Positions 1 to 10,989 of a DNA stretch of 48,687 nt are shown one piece after another. The DNA is taken from positions 3,648,234-3,696,920 of the forward strand of contig BFEA01000009.1 in the NCBI GenBank assembly GCA_003427395.1, in the 5' to 3' direction. The stretch comes from Chara braunii. Lineage: Eukaryota > Streptophyta > Charophyceae > Charales > Characeae. A model generated the notes under the pieces. It ran no database searches, was not told where the DNA came from, and saw only the letters and a program-made list of their open reading frames with translations. The translations under genes and the position numbers were made by a program. Each line of letters opens with the position of its first letter. Within the stretch, counting starts at the first letter, position 1.

Positions 1-115
1 AAATCAATCAATCAATCACGGGGTCGGGTGACCCCTCCCCATCAGTCAATCAATCAATCACTCAATCAATCAATCAATCAAACAAACAATCAACGCAAAA
101 AAAAAAAATCGAAAA

Positions 116-146
<31 letters not shown>

Positions 147-171
147 GGCAGGGCGGGGCGATCCCGCCCCC

Positions 172-204
<33 letters not shown>

Positions 205-206
205 CG
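1..206. repeat. AATC tetranucleotide microsatellite
   Basis: Blocks of tandem ATCA/AATC are separated by short A-rich and G/C-rich interruptions (around 20-40, 95-118 and 145-172). The short open frame across it is only an N-Q-S-I repeat produced by the microsatellite. Confidence 0.95.
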
Positions 207-416
207 GGGGGGGGGAAAAAAAAAAAAACGTTTTTTTTTCAATTACCTTCGTTTTCAGCCTTACCCCCCCAACCAAAAATTTCTTTTTTTTCTTTTTTTT
301 TTGCTTGAGGGGGTCGGGCTGGGGTTGCGCCGTCACATGGCGCTTCCTGAGTCCTCAACCCCCTTCCCCACCGGCCGCCATGCGTCCGCGAAGACGCGCG
401 TCCGCGGGGTTGTGGA
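207..416. other. Low-complexity stretch, no gene
   Basis: Homopolymer runs of G, A and T lie at about 206-240 and 285-302, followed by a GC- and CpG-rich segment leading into the 3' end of Gypsy copy A. No LTR boundary is recognisable here. Confidence 0.6.
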
Positions 417-479
417 CTAGGTCGCGGCCGCGGACTTGGCCGCGCCTGTCCGCCGCCGAGGGGTATTTATTGCCTGGAG

Positions 480-1525
480 TGGCTCCTTCTGGATGTTTTT
501 GACCTGGTCCCATCTTGCTTTGTCCCTCATTCGGCTATCCATTACTCGCTTAACAACTTCCTCCAAAGCCTCCTCATTTCTAAGGACCTGTTGACATCGT
601 GCCTCGATTAGTTCTTCCGTGGACAGGCGTAGATTGTCATCTAGCCTATTCCAGGTGGGTACCAATGCCTCCACCGGGAAATCAATCTCTCTTCCATACC
701 AGAGTTCTGCCGGAATGCATCCTGTTGTTCTTTCGGCGTCAGGTTCTCTGAGAAGACTGCCTGCTTAAGGTACCAGGGCCAATTCCCCAGGTCGTCTGCC
801 GCCAACTTAGCAACTGTGTTTTTAAAGGTCCGGTACCCCCTTTCTACAGGCGCGTTGGCCTCAGGATGATACGGCTCGATGATCTTGATAGGCACGCACA
901 ACATCTTAAGTTTGCCTAAAACTTCCTGGTTTACGAATTCCGTCCCATTATCCACTATGAATCTCCGAATGAAGGGGTGCCTTAGGTAGAAATTTTTTAT
1001 CCAGTCGACTACTCCCTTCCCCGTCTTTCTTTTAAGCGTCACCGCCTCTACGTAACCACTCAGGTTATCTCTTGCGTCCAAGATATACCTATATCCGTCT
1101 GTTGATACAGGCATGACTGCGAGATCGAGATGGACCAGATGCCCTAGCCCCAGCACCCGAGTAGGTCTAAGGGGTTCAAAGACTCGCGCGAAGCTTCTTT
1201 CTTGGCAAATCAGGCACGTCTGACAGTAAATGGCCACTATACCCGCCATGCCTGGCCAGAAGTAAAGGGGCGCAAGTTTTGCAAGGGTCCCTTTCAATGA
1301 CCGGTGCCCTCCGGCTAGTCCATCATGCATTGCTTTTATTATGTCCAACTGCGTAGACCTTCCGCACACAACTCGCCTAGGCGTCATTCCTTCCTTCTTC
1401 TTGAACAGGTGGTCGTTCCTCAGGACATACTTTTCGGCTTCCTCCCTTGCCTTGGGGCTGACTTCCAAAGGCTGCTTGTTCCCTATAAGTAACAGTCCGA
1501 TCTCTCGAAAGATGTCATCATACAT
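480..1525 (-). pseudogene. pol: Gypsy integrase, copy A (frameshifted)
   Basis: The integrase would catalyse insertion of the element's cDNA into nuclear DNA. From the N-terminal side, the protein shows an H2C2 zinc-binding region (HDGLAGGH, then CQTCLICQ), then the three catalytic acidic residues: D in LVHLDLAVMPVS, D in FIVDNGTEFVN and E in NAPVERG. The core frame runs from 1525 to about 720. A frameshift near 700-720 moves the C-terminal part (PTWNRLDDNLRLSTEEL) to another frame that starts near 674. Copy B has the same passage in one frame, which shows where the break lies. All three catalytic residues survive. No chromodomain is visible, unlike the element at 28.3-29.8 kb. Confidence 0.88.
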
Positions 1526-1540
1526 TTGTATGAGGAAAAA

Positions 1541-2511
1541 TTATTGTCCCTCCTGGTTCGTATCTCGCTTTTCCTCAGCCTGACTTACTAAATACTGTCG
1601 TTCCTTTTGTGTCCAAGACTCTACTAGGCACATCACGGCGTCCCGACCTCTTTCAACGACCATTGCCATCAACTCCTCTTTCGGCCCCATTGTTACTTTC
1701 CACGAATCCTTCTCATCTTTGCATCTAATCGTGGTGACTGGTCCTTCCCTGAGTTCCGCAACTATGGCAGACGTTCCTCTTTCCAACGTTTGGATCAGCA
1801 GTTGCGCTGGCGTGCAGGCGGGACTCGCATCTCGTTATCCACGGCGAGGTTTCCTCCCTCATATTCCAAGAAGGCGTCGATTGGTTCCACATCCTCTATT
1901 CCTTCCGGTGTGATGCAGACCCGACTTAGCCCGTCCACCCTGTTTCGGAGTCCCGCAATTCGCTCGACCTCGTAATCCAACTGCCAGACAAAGCCTACCC
2001 ATCTCCTAATGATCGGGTCTATAGGCTTATAGTTCTTCAGTGCCCCTGCGACGTTGGTCAGATCGATGCTCAGGATAAACCGCCTTCCGAATAGGTACGC
2101 TTGAAAGGTCTTGAGACAATGCAGGATAGCTAGAACCTCTTTTTTGAATTGGGAGTATCGTCGTTCTACCGAATTCAGGGTTCTACTTTCGAACCTAATC
2201 GGCCTCTCTCTGCCCTCCTCGCTCCTTTGTATCAGAACACCTCCTACTGCCAATGGTCCTCCACCGGTTTCCAGAATAAAGGGTCGTCCTACTTCGGCGT
2301 TGAAGCAGGGCGCTACCAACGTGACTTGGTCAGACGTCAAAACGTCTTTGAGGGTCTGAACCGCTGCTTCCCTATCCTCGGTCCATTCCATGGTTCCTCC
2401 ATCCTTGATCATCGCACGAATGGGCTCGACTATTTTAGCAAAACCTTTGATAAAGATCCTCCAGAATCCAACCATCCCTAGGAAGGCTCGTACTTCCATT
2501 GTGGTGCGCAA
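1541..2511 (-). pseudogene. pol: Gypsy RNase H and RNase H-integrase linker, copy A
   Basis: The domain would degrade the RNA strand of the RNA/DNA hybrid. The frame 2511-1795 shows the RT-RNase H connection (VRAFLGMVGFWRIFIKGFA), an RNase H-like fold start (FILETGGGPLAVGGVLIQ) and the typical YSQFKKEVLAILHCLKTF and FGRRFILSID segments. The expected first catalytic Asp after ET (seen as ETDG in copy B) is Gly here, so the enzyme should be dead. A shorter linker frame follows (1786-1541) and leads to the integrase. Confidence 0.85.
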
Positions 2512-2594
2512 GGGTGTTGGTCATTGAGAGATCTTATCCGTCTTTGCCGGGTCCAGCTTCCTCCCGTAGGCCCCACAGCGAAACCCCAGTATGG

Positions 2595-3130
2595 TCACTT
2601 CTGGGACCGCCAGGATGCTCTTTGGTCTGCTTGCGCCGCTTGCGGTGATGTTATACACCAGGAGCTGCTGGAGTAGGTCCTTACATCCTGTAGGTGATCC
2701 CAGACGAACTTCCGAACCCCCGGCTGGACCTCTGTCTCGTCTTTGTTTTGCACGCCTTTTATGGGATTGTCGTCTATATACGACTCAAATTTTTCTGGGA
2801 ACATGTTCCCAGCTACCGCAAGCATCCTCCGTTGTGCTTCTGCCACATCGTTTGTAAAACCCATAGGAGTCACTTGCATCGGTAGCTGCCCTACAGGGGT
2901 GTGCATGGCGGTGTATGGTCTATCCCTTGCATCGAGCGGCATTTGGTCATATCCTGAATATAAATCTATCAAGGAGTAAATGCTCCAGCCAGCGTGAGAT
3001 TCTGCCAGCAGATCGGCCTGCGGAAGCGATCCCGTATCCCGGATTGTTACCGCATTCAGCTTCTGCAAATCCTGGATTCACCTGAGCGTGTTGTTGGGCT
3101 TCCGAAAAACAAACCACTTGTTTGCGTAGG
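2595..3130 (-). pseudogene. pol: Gypsy reverse transcriptase, copy A
   Basis: The sequence shows the RT palm: YSLIDLYSGYDQMPLDARD, MQVTPMGFTNDV and the catalytic box SYIDDNPIKG (YIDD). The YIDD is intact here, while copy B has lost it. A TGA at 3078-3080 interrupts the finger region at a codon that is Trp in copy B (TLMWIQDLQKLN). The reading frame degrades after RKFVWDHLQDV near 2690, which leaves a gap before the connection/RNase H frame. The preceding RT segment towards 3130 is present but broken. Confidence 0.87.
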
Positions 3131-3160
3131 GGGATGCGGTGGGTTCGGCCACGAACGAAT

Positions 3161-4386
3161 CTATCTTGGCTCTGAGCAGTTGACCTCTGCTGCTATTCCG
3201 AACTCGTAGGCAAGCCCCTTGTCGTTCCAGCACTCATGTTCCACTGTGTGGATCCTAACGGGGAAAATTAGCTTTGCATCCAATCGACCTTTTTGAAGGT
3301 CATTGAAAGCAAATGCTAAGTGAAACTCCTGGCACGCTTTTCTTATCAGTTGGGTCTCTTCCAGCGTTAGGAACCCATCTATCCCTATTTTCATGGTGTC
3401 TGCTATCTCATTGGGTATCCGATGCCCTTCCGCCGCTCGTCTCTCCTTAATTACCCGCAATATTTCTTCCTTTTTCTCCATGGCCTCCTTCTTTGACGTC
3501 TCTACTAGGATCGAGACCGGCTTGGCTTTCTTCCCTACTGGCTTGTACCTTCGAACACTTCCTTCTGGGAATGTTCTTCTAAAAAATGAACGGTCGGAAT
3601 TGGCCTTGCTATCTCCGTGACACGGGGTAGAATACTGACTATCTTCCCGTTTAGACAGTAGCCCTTTCGGACCTCATCCTCGAATTTGGCAAGCGCTGTC
3701 GGGTCCACCTCTACTTTGTGGTACTCGATAGCCTTGACGAGTTGTAACAGGTCCGAAACTTCGAGCGTTACCTCCGGCGTTTCCTTCCGACCCTCCTTCG
3801 GCTTGGGCAGGCTGACCCCGAGTTCGACTTCCGGCTCTTTCTCTGCCACCATGACCCCTAGAACCTCATCTTCTTACCTCCTTTTCTTCAGAGGTAGACC
3901 CATCTTGATCTATTCCTTTTTGCTAAAGGCCTCCTCAATCATGATTTCCACTCTTCCTCTCATACCTTCCATCCAGGCAAATGCTATTTTTCGCGTACTA
4001 TCTTCGAACGTTGGTGTCCAAGTTGTCAATTTTTCCTTCGGAAGGTCCCCTCCGGTCCCAAGGAGTCAGAGGAGTTCTCCCCGACCGGTCACTGGGTCCT
4101 TTATATCTACTATGTACGTGCTATCATGCAGGTGCATGCCTATCATTTCTACGTTGGCGCACCATGGTCTCCCGAGGATTATGTCATGGTCCATTTCTTC
4201 CATCACGGTCATCCGCTGAAATGACCAGATCGACTCCCTGATTCCTGCCTTAACTGCGCATTTCGTGTCATACCCTGCAAAGGGAATTTCCCCACCGGCT
4301 CCCCGGATACTCTCAGCGTCCTTAGCGGTGGTGGCCTTTCCGGTCCCTTCCTGCCGTGTTCTCAGGTAGAATAGGACTCCGACCAC
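3161..4386 (-). pseudogene. pol: Protease remnant and pre-RT region, copy A
   Basis: From high to low coordinates there are three parts. The first is a frame ending in a retropepsin C-terminal signature (HDIILGRPWCANVEMIG), which would be the aspartic protease. The second is a linker, interrupted by a TAG at 3910-3912 at a codon that is Trp in copy B. The third is the pre-RT segment (HRIPNEIADTMKIGIDGF, AFAFNDLQKGRLDAKLI). The N-terminal half of the protease, including the catalytic D-T/S-G motif, is missing because of the deletion junction near 4310: sequence above it matches copy B near 24560-24660, and sequence below it matches copy B near 21740. Confidence 0.75.
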
Positions 4387-4484
4387 TACCTTCCGTAGAT
4401 GGTTAATCCCTCATTTTGATTTTCAGCTTTTACGTTCGCTGCCTTTTCCCGGTACTTTTCTCACGCCGGTCCTTCATGCCTGTC

Positions 4485-5245
4485 CTATTCGTCAGACTCT
4501 TCGAACAGGTTAGCCACCCCCGCTAGGTAGTTTTCTCCCATTTTTATCTCTCTGATAATTCTTGGTTCATACTCCTCAAACGTCAAGCGTGGTAACCCGA
4601 ATATCAAGATTTCGATGAGTTCGAGTAGTTCATGGGCCTGATTTCCCCAAAACGGTCCGTGCCTAACTGACACATCGTAAAACATTCCTGTCGTATGTGG
4701 CTGGAAGTGGTGGATCCAGACGAAGGTCGAGTCCACCAAGTCTCTTGCCCTCGAGAGGATGCCGAATACCAAGTCTACCATAAAACGGGGTACTCGGCAC
4801 CGCAATCCTGTAATCGGGGCCCTAAACTCTCGCCATCCTCCTACCTCCACCCGAGTTCTCAGTCCCACATTCCTTCTCCCCGAATCTCCTGGCCTATCCG
4901 GTTCACTATCCTCGCAACCCTTCCGAATATTGGCAGCAGTCCATGTCCTAGTGCCATCTCAGTTCCTAGCATGTGCCACCCAATCTCTGATAGGTATACG
5001 GTCTCCGTCACCCTCAATTCAGCATATAGATCGTCCCCTGGTCCCCTATTGAACCTCATACCTCTCCATAAACATTCTACGATCATGAAGGTCCGGTCCC
5101 TTCCCAAGGTCACAACTCTCCATTCCGTGTCGATCCCTCGAACCAAGTAGCTTGCAGGAAGTGACACTTCCCATCCATCCCCACTTTCCGTGGGCGGTCG
5201 AGGGTGCGTGGGTCATCGTGACATCCGGGCGCGTCTCGTTGCCAT
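4485..5245 (-). pseudogene. Unknown Gypsy-associated ORF, type alpha, copy A
   Basis: About 253 residues, unrecognised. The start is set at the ATG at 5243-5245 because the first residues (MATRRARMSR) match copy B (MAMRHTRMSR). The N-terminal half contains ESGDGWEVSLPASYLVRGI and RVVTLGRDRTFMIVECLWRG; the C-terminal half contains GGWREFR, FYDVSVRHGPFWGN and ends VANLFEESDE. A TGA at 5213-5215 replaces an Arg codon of the sister copy (CGA to TGA), and a frameshift near 4865 separates the halves. The C-terminal pattern (F..GPF.G, then REI, then a closing LFE) is shared with the next three ORFs upstream, so this is one of four paralogues. No membrane segment, signal peptide or nuclease/protease motif is visible. 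Function unknown. Confidence 0.6.
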
Positions 5246-5391
5246 TGTCCGTCAGCGGTTCCCTGCACAGTTTAAACAGCAAGCGAACTCCGCGTATTTC
5301 ATCCATTCCTTCGACCACCATTTGGGCAACTCCCCAGTCCTTAATCCGCCCTCCTTTTCTTCCTTACTCCAACCTTCTTTCCTTTCTCTTT

Positions 5392-6163
5392 TTACTGACC
5401 CGTCTCCTCTTCTGATGACTCGTACAGGCGGTTCAGATCGTCAACGTAAATCAACCCCTGGTTTATTTCTCGTCGGACGACGCCCCATAGAACTTCATAG
5501 TTAACAATTGGAACCAGAGGCCTTGTGGTGAACACGGCCTGCAGTATTCGCAACACCTCGTACCTCTGCCCACCGTCAAACGGCCCCATTTCCAGGAAAG
5601 CTCGGCAGTATTCCCGGTGGACCGCCGCCTCCTCAAACGTCAGGTTGGCGAGGTCGGCCACTGCCCGCCTGACAAGATCCAGCCCGCCTAGTCTTTCTAG
5701 TAAGAAGGGTGGCAACCTCATTCGAACGTTCTCACTAGGCAAATTGAAACTCCCGGTCATGGTCACCCTAAGGTTCGTTGTCACGTGGTCGAACTCCGGA
5801 TCTGCGAACTCGAGCCCCACATGCCACACTATCTGCCATGCTCCTTCGAACATGCTTATCGGATCTTCTCCTGACGCTAGTAGGATTCCGAACGAGCGTC
5901 ATCCATCCTCCGATAAGTACAATCATCCTTCCGCGCGGACATGTCCCCGGGTCTGGATTCCACTCGTCATTCTCATCCGCCCGCCACTCAACCTTGGCTA
6001 CCAGGAAAACCATGTTTTCCATAAGCTCGACCCCAACCCAATCCACCACCGGGTGTCGGACCTCACTTACGGTAGGTAGGCTGATTTCTACGTCGTCAGT
6101 CGCTTCCCTTGGCGGCTTAATTCCCAGCGGGCGATCCTCAAGAAACGTCCTCCTTCGTGCCAT
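5392..6163 (-). pseudogene. Unknown Gypsy-associated ORF, type beta, copy A
   Basis: About 257 residues, starting at an ATG at 6161-6163 (MARRRTFLEDRPLGIKPP), matching beta of copy B (MARRMTLREDRRRGILPP). The middle contains VDWVGVELMENMVFLVAKVEW. After a frameshift near 5850 it continues with LRVTMTGSFNLPSENVRMRL, HREYCRAFLEMGPFDGG and VVRREINQGLIYVDDLNRLYE. The order alpha-beta relative to the pol genes is the same in both Gypsy copies, which argues that these ORFs belong to the element and are not chance neighbours. The acidic C-terminus (ESSEEETGQ) also recurs in copy B (ELPEEEVVQ). The family is not recognised and no function can be assigned. Confidence 0.6.
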
Positions 6164-6381
6164 TGCGCGTCCTCTACCTGCCTTCGATCTTTATGGCGCC
6201 GCAACGATTCTTACAATGGTCGGACACCCCAATCCCAGTCTTAATAGTTCTACCCCTCGAGGGTTTGCTTAAAATACATGTTCCCCCGTCTACGTCACCC
6301 CCTAATTTTTTTTTTCTTTCCCCCTTCTTTTCTCCCTTTACCCCCTAGCTTACCCTGCTAGTTCGAGTTTTTTTCCTGCTC

Positions 6382-7110
6382 CTAGTCGTACCACGTTACC
6401 TCGAATAGTTTGAACACATCATCCACATTGCAAGGTGTTGCTGCTACCTCTCTGCGGATTATGGCTTCCCTGATCTCTGGAGCTACCTCTAGCCGGTCGT
6501 TCCTGTCCATATCCAAAATGATGAGGACCTCCCGACCTCTGTCGCCGTGGAAGGGCCCAAATTTCAACGATGTTTTATAAAATTCTTCCGTCAGCCATGC
6601 GCAATTTACGTGTAACCGCCCCATAGTGTTGGCCACCTCCGCGACGTGGTCAAAGCCCCCAAACCAGTCCGCCACGAACTCGTGTACCCAAATCTTGGTT
6701 CGCAGGCAGGAAGGCCTAAACTCCTTCCATCCCCCCATTACGACCTTACTACGGACCACGTCCTAACCTTTGTTGGCAAACCTCTCGCCTGCCTTTCGAG
6801 TCCTCGCCTCGGCATCCCCCAGAAGCCACATCAGACTTTGTTCTGCTGCGAGCGTTGTGCAAAATAAGTGTCACCCTTGCTCGAAGAAGATAACCGTCCC
6901 GACCGATTCCACCCTTCCTTCCGCAATCTCTTCTCATCCTTCCTCTTCTCTTAGAGGGTTCCAGACGCACTCTACCCACATGTATGATAATTCCGGTACA
7001 ATCCCAAGTCCAACCCAGTCACATGTAGTCCCTCTTCATTCATTATCTGCTGGTATGAACATCTCTACCCCCCCTTCGACTCGTCTCGGCTCCCATCCTT
7101 TAAACGTGCA
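6382..7110 (-). pseudogene. Unknown Gypsy-associated ORF, type gamma, copy A
   Basis: A third paralogue in one continuous frame with at least four stops. The N-terminal part, read from about 7110, includes VEMFIPADNE, CDWVGLGIVPELSYMWVE and VIFFEQG, then a TGA at 6871-6873 where beta of copy B has Trp (SEEGWRTF). A TAG lies near 6764-6766, and the C-terminal part reads VVMGGWKEFRPS, EEFYKTSLKFGPFHGDRG, REAIIRREVAATP and VDDVFKLFE. The exact start is not determinable. It has no counterpart in copy B as far as the window shows. Confidence 0.5.
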
Positions 7111-7204
7111 GTCCTTTAACTATAGTCCCCTTGCCATCCTTGATCCTCTGCACAACCCCAATCCACCCATGCCATACAACCCCGAGCCCTTTCTTTTAGA
7201 AATC

Positions 7205-8062
7205 TCAATCCTCAATCTCTACCCCCTCTTCCTCATCCGAGTCGTCTCCGTCTTCCTCATACCACAAGTTCTGTACCCCTTCCAGAAACGTCTCCCCTAT
7301 CGCGACATTCCTATATATTATCCTCCAATGCACGTTGCTCGGGACGAACAGGCCGTCCGTACTAAGATGGTTTAGCATCGTGGCTAGTTCCCTCGCCCAA
7401 TTCCCTTCGAACGTCCCCTTCTCGACAGGCAAACGAAAGAAGTCCTGCCGGGCCCCTTGGTACAGCCCCAAACTTGCCATGGATCTACATATCCGCACCA
7501 GCCTGCTCCGGGTTCAGAAGACGGCGTCCACCATGAAGGGCGACATGACACACCTCAAGGTCCTAAACGGATTTCGTACGTTCCGTCTATCCCCAAGTTC
7601 CACACGTACATCGATCACCTCTGTCACCATTTCCACCCGCTGGCACGTGGGCCACACCACTTCCTGCTCAACCTCTTTGAACAACTTGTACGGGAGTAAT
7701 CCTAAGACAAGCTCTATAATCATGGCGTTTTCCCTTTCCTTAGACAAGTAGACCCATCCCCGGGTCTCCACGGTCCCTCGAAGCTCTAAGTCCAGCAGGC
7801 TTGGCGCTAACCTCGTCAAACTAACCTTGGTCCACATTGTTTCGATCCATAGGAAGGCATCATTTTCAACCAGCATCACGGTTTGGTATGCCGCTCCAGG
7901 TCCGTCCAAGTCCCTTCTTCCGGCATCACGACTCACACCCCACCCCTTACGTCCACCGACATTTATGGTCCGCCAGAGTAGGTTGGCGAGGACAACCACC
8001 GTGCCCATTTCCCAAGTACCGTCGCCCTGTCGCACCCAAAGTTGGTCACCACTCACCGACAT
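7205..8062 (-). pseudogene. Unknown Gypsy-associated ORF, type delta, copy A (one internal stop)
   Basis: The best-preserved member: about 286 codons from an ATG at 8060-8062 (MSVSGDQLWVRQGDGTWEMG) to a very acidic end (EEDGDDSDEEEGVEIED), interrupted by one TGA at 7514-7516. The first part contains TVMLVENDAFLWIETMW and GWVYLSKERENAMIIELV, then CVMSPFMVDAVF just before the stop. After it come GARQDFFRLPVEKGTFEGNW, ARELATMLNHL and a closing GVQNLWYEEDG. SPFMV/SPFML and the GTF/GPF-EL block tie it to beta. It is the first ORF of the tandem group in the direction of transcription. Function unknown. Confidence 0.6.
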
Positions 8063-10767
8063 TCCTTCTCTTGGTTCCTTTCCTTCCGACTTCTATCCTT
8101 GCTTCTTTCCATCTTCTCTCACTCGTGCGGACTTAGATAGGGGGCGAGAATAAACTTAGAAGACCCGATTCCTTCCCAACAATCCCAAGCAACTTTACAG
8201 AGGGAGGCAGAAAAGAAAAAAATCAGGCAATCCTCGCACACAGGCCGGTCATCTCCTCACCGACCTTTTCCCAAAAGTGGTCTCTCCATTGTTACTATCG
8301 GCAAAGTTTTATCCCATACCTCAAGCACTGCTCAACCGTCACGAGCGCGGTACCCAGACTCCAGTGGGGGGACACCCTCACCTTCTTGCCCAGAATACCC
8401 CATCCCGTCTTGCCGCTCTTGTACACCTCCGTTGGCACAGGGAATTACCCTGTGTACTCGGTGGGGACAAAAATCAGTCGTCCGGGCATTCACATCCATC
8501 GGTCCGATAAGAATCAGCCTTTACCATGCTGTATCGCGAGAGGCTACTAATCGCCTCCGGAGCTCCCTCCGGGCCCCACATGCAACGCCCCCCCCCGCCC
8601 GTCAACAGGTCAGGCCCCACCTGAGGAGACGTTTCGCACCCCTTCCGGGCAAGGCGCCGAGCCAAGCTCGGACCCACCCGGGCGAGAATGCTACTGATCA
8701 ACCGGCGTGCCAACACCCGCCCAACGGTTCGGTGGCGTGACCTTGCACATGAAAGCTCGGCGGCCTTCCCGAAGAAAACGACGTTTCACAACCCGCACCA
8801 GTCGGCACAGACCCACCCTTTCCTTCCGAAATGGCAGGACGCCTAATCCCCATTCATGCAAACCACAAATCCCAAGTGGGACACATATAATACAAGTGTC
8901 TTTCCCATGCTGCTCCCAGCGCTTCCTACCCATGCCTCATGTTTTTCTCTCGGGACCGTGTGTGCCACTCACCCCTAGTTTCCATACATCGTGCCTGGTT
9001 CCTTTTCGTGAGCATCTTCAAGGGTGAGCTAGTTTTCTTGGAGTCTAGCAACTCCCTTCATTCCCCTCAGCTTCACTTGTGTATCCGTTCATAGGGCGAG
9101 ATTGTTCTTTCTTGATTACCGTTTTGTTCGTATGAGGTTCCTTCAAGCATTTCAAGTGAAAGTGCAAGGAGCCCGCTGGGCTCTGAAGAAGAGAGAAGAA
9201 GGCACCCGTGTCGGTCGGATCACTCCGCCGTGGGATTTTCATTTGAATCCGGCCTAGGCCGAGCACCAACCGCCTGCCAGGTAACCGGAGCCCTTCTTTC
9301 ACACGAAGAGGAAGAGTCGACATGTGGCTTGCCCGAGGCTTCCCCGGACCGACGAACATCAGCCCGAAAGAAGAAGGACTAGAGTTACCTCCCAAGGAGG
9401 TGGCTAACCAAGTGTGCAATACACATGTTATTCCTCCAGGCCTGGCCTTGCCATGCGCCCAACCGTCCTCAAATCTGATTCTCTCAAGGGGATAGAGCAT
9501 ACACAAGTCCTCGTTCCTTATCTTGAGTTTTGTTCGCGCACATGCGTCGGGCGCCCCCCTTGGGATCGTATGGGTCAGTTTAACCCATACCCGGCACCTC
9601 CACCATTTTTTTGTAGGGTCGTACCCTGATAGACTTTCGAGCCTGAGTCGACCCCTTTGAGGGTCCCATTTGGCTCGACCCGCCCACGCTCATGCTCAGG
9701 CCGCGGGTCGTTTGTCTCAGGGGCACCCCCACCTAGTGCTATGAGATGGATGGGGATGGGTCATTTGCGAGACGGCTTTAGATTGGGGATGTAGCTCTGC
9801 TCTCGTGCTAGATGGTAGCTTTAGGGTCACTCACGGCATTTTCTTAATTCACTTAAATGTGGCCAGACAATTGCTCCTTCCAATACACAAGCAGTTCAGG
9901 GGGTTCATTGATAATTTTTCTTCTTTTGTGCATAGGCCAAGCGTTATCCTTGGGCCACACACGTTTTCACTAAGCACAACAATCCCTACGACATCATCGG
10001 GGGCGGCGACACCGTCCATCCCCTAACCCCTATTTTTTTTTGCTTGACATACGCATTATACTCACATATCCGTCGCTAGCCCTTAGTCTTTTCGGGCTTT
10101 CACATTGCATGCAAAGAGTTAAGACACACATTCATCATGCCGAGTCTCGCCCTCTTTTCCTTGCCCTCTTCCCCGTGCGCTCGACACCAAGACCCACCGG
10201 CATCGAGTTTTACGTTAAGCCCGTGACCTTCCCCGTCTTTGCTCATGCTTCCCTCTTGCTTGCGAATCCCGGACCCAATCCCGCTCAAGCCATTTAGCTA
10301 CTCACCTGCACAATCCCACACAAGGCAAAGACCGATACCATCCCTCATTGGGGTCAACACATTGCCCTTCCCGCAAGCCTAAGTTCCTTTCCCTCCCAAG
10401 GTTCCTTCAACTTTCTCTTTCCTTCACAATCAAGCCATGCATTTTCCTCAGTCATGCAGTCGGGGGAATGGTTGAGTCAACTGACCATGTGCCAAACTCT
10501 CACTTTCACACTCTCTCAAGTCCTTGTCTTTCCAATTCTCAGGGGCTTTCCTTTCTCTCCTTCTTGGTGGCGCAAGGGACCGGCTATCCTCCCCTTGCCC
10601 TCTTTCTCCACCAAGTAAGGACCGCTTTCTTTCACCGTTCGTTCCTTGGCAATGTAACAAGGTGAGGGGAAGGGTTAGTCACGTGCCAAGAAGGAAGAGG
10701 GGGAGAGGGTAAGGTGAAGGTCAAGGGTCCCGGGAAAGAGAATGAGAACGAGAGAGAGAAAATGAGG

Positions 10768-10770
<3 letters not shown>
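8063..10770. other. No recognisable gene
   Basis: No frame here resembles a known family. It is upstream of copy A and could include its 5' leader or LTR, but no matching repeat was found near 1-480. Visible structure: a perfect 8-bp inverted repeat at 9568-9590 (GTATGGGT and ACCCATAC around a 7-nt loop) and several GGGTCG/CGACCC repeats at 9615-9720. Confidence 0.5.

Positions 10771-10843
<73 letters not shown>
10771..10843. repeat. GA dinucleotide microsatellite
   Basis: An uninterrupted run of AG repeats about 73 nt long, set in a wider purine-rich stretch starting near 10690. Confidence 0.97.
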
Positions 10844-10846
<3 letters not shown>

Positions 10847-10989
10847 AATAAGAGACTCCGAACTCCTAATCAACCTTGCTCCTTAGCGCGTCCTACCGTC
10901 CTACCTAATGCTCCTTGCGCCCTCTGGCGCCTCCTTTGTTTGCGACCTTCGAGTGACGGAAGAGGACGGAGGAGGAAAGAGGTGCAAAG

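Larger units (their letters stand above)
417..8062 (-). mobile_element. Degenerate Ty3/Gypsy element, copy A
   Basis: Read on the minus strand, the order is four tandem unknown ORFs (8062 to 4485), a protease remnant, a pre-RT region, RT, RNase H and integrase ending near 480. RT before RNase H before integrase is the Ty3/Gypsy order. It aligns over its whole pol with copy B (17940-26354), but lacks the gag region that B has between the unknown ORFs and the protease. Every gene carries frameshifts or stops. LTRs and target-site duplications were not found by eye, so the true ends are uncertain. Confidence 0.85.

Noticed and set aside
1-480. 3' LTR of Gypsy copy A
   Set aside because: No sequence in 1-480 could be matched to the region upstream of 8062 or to the flanks of copy B.
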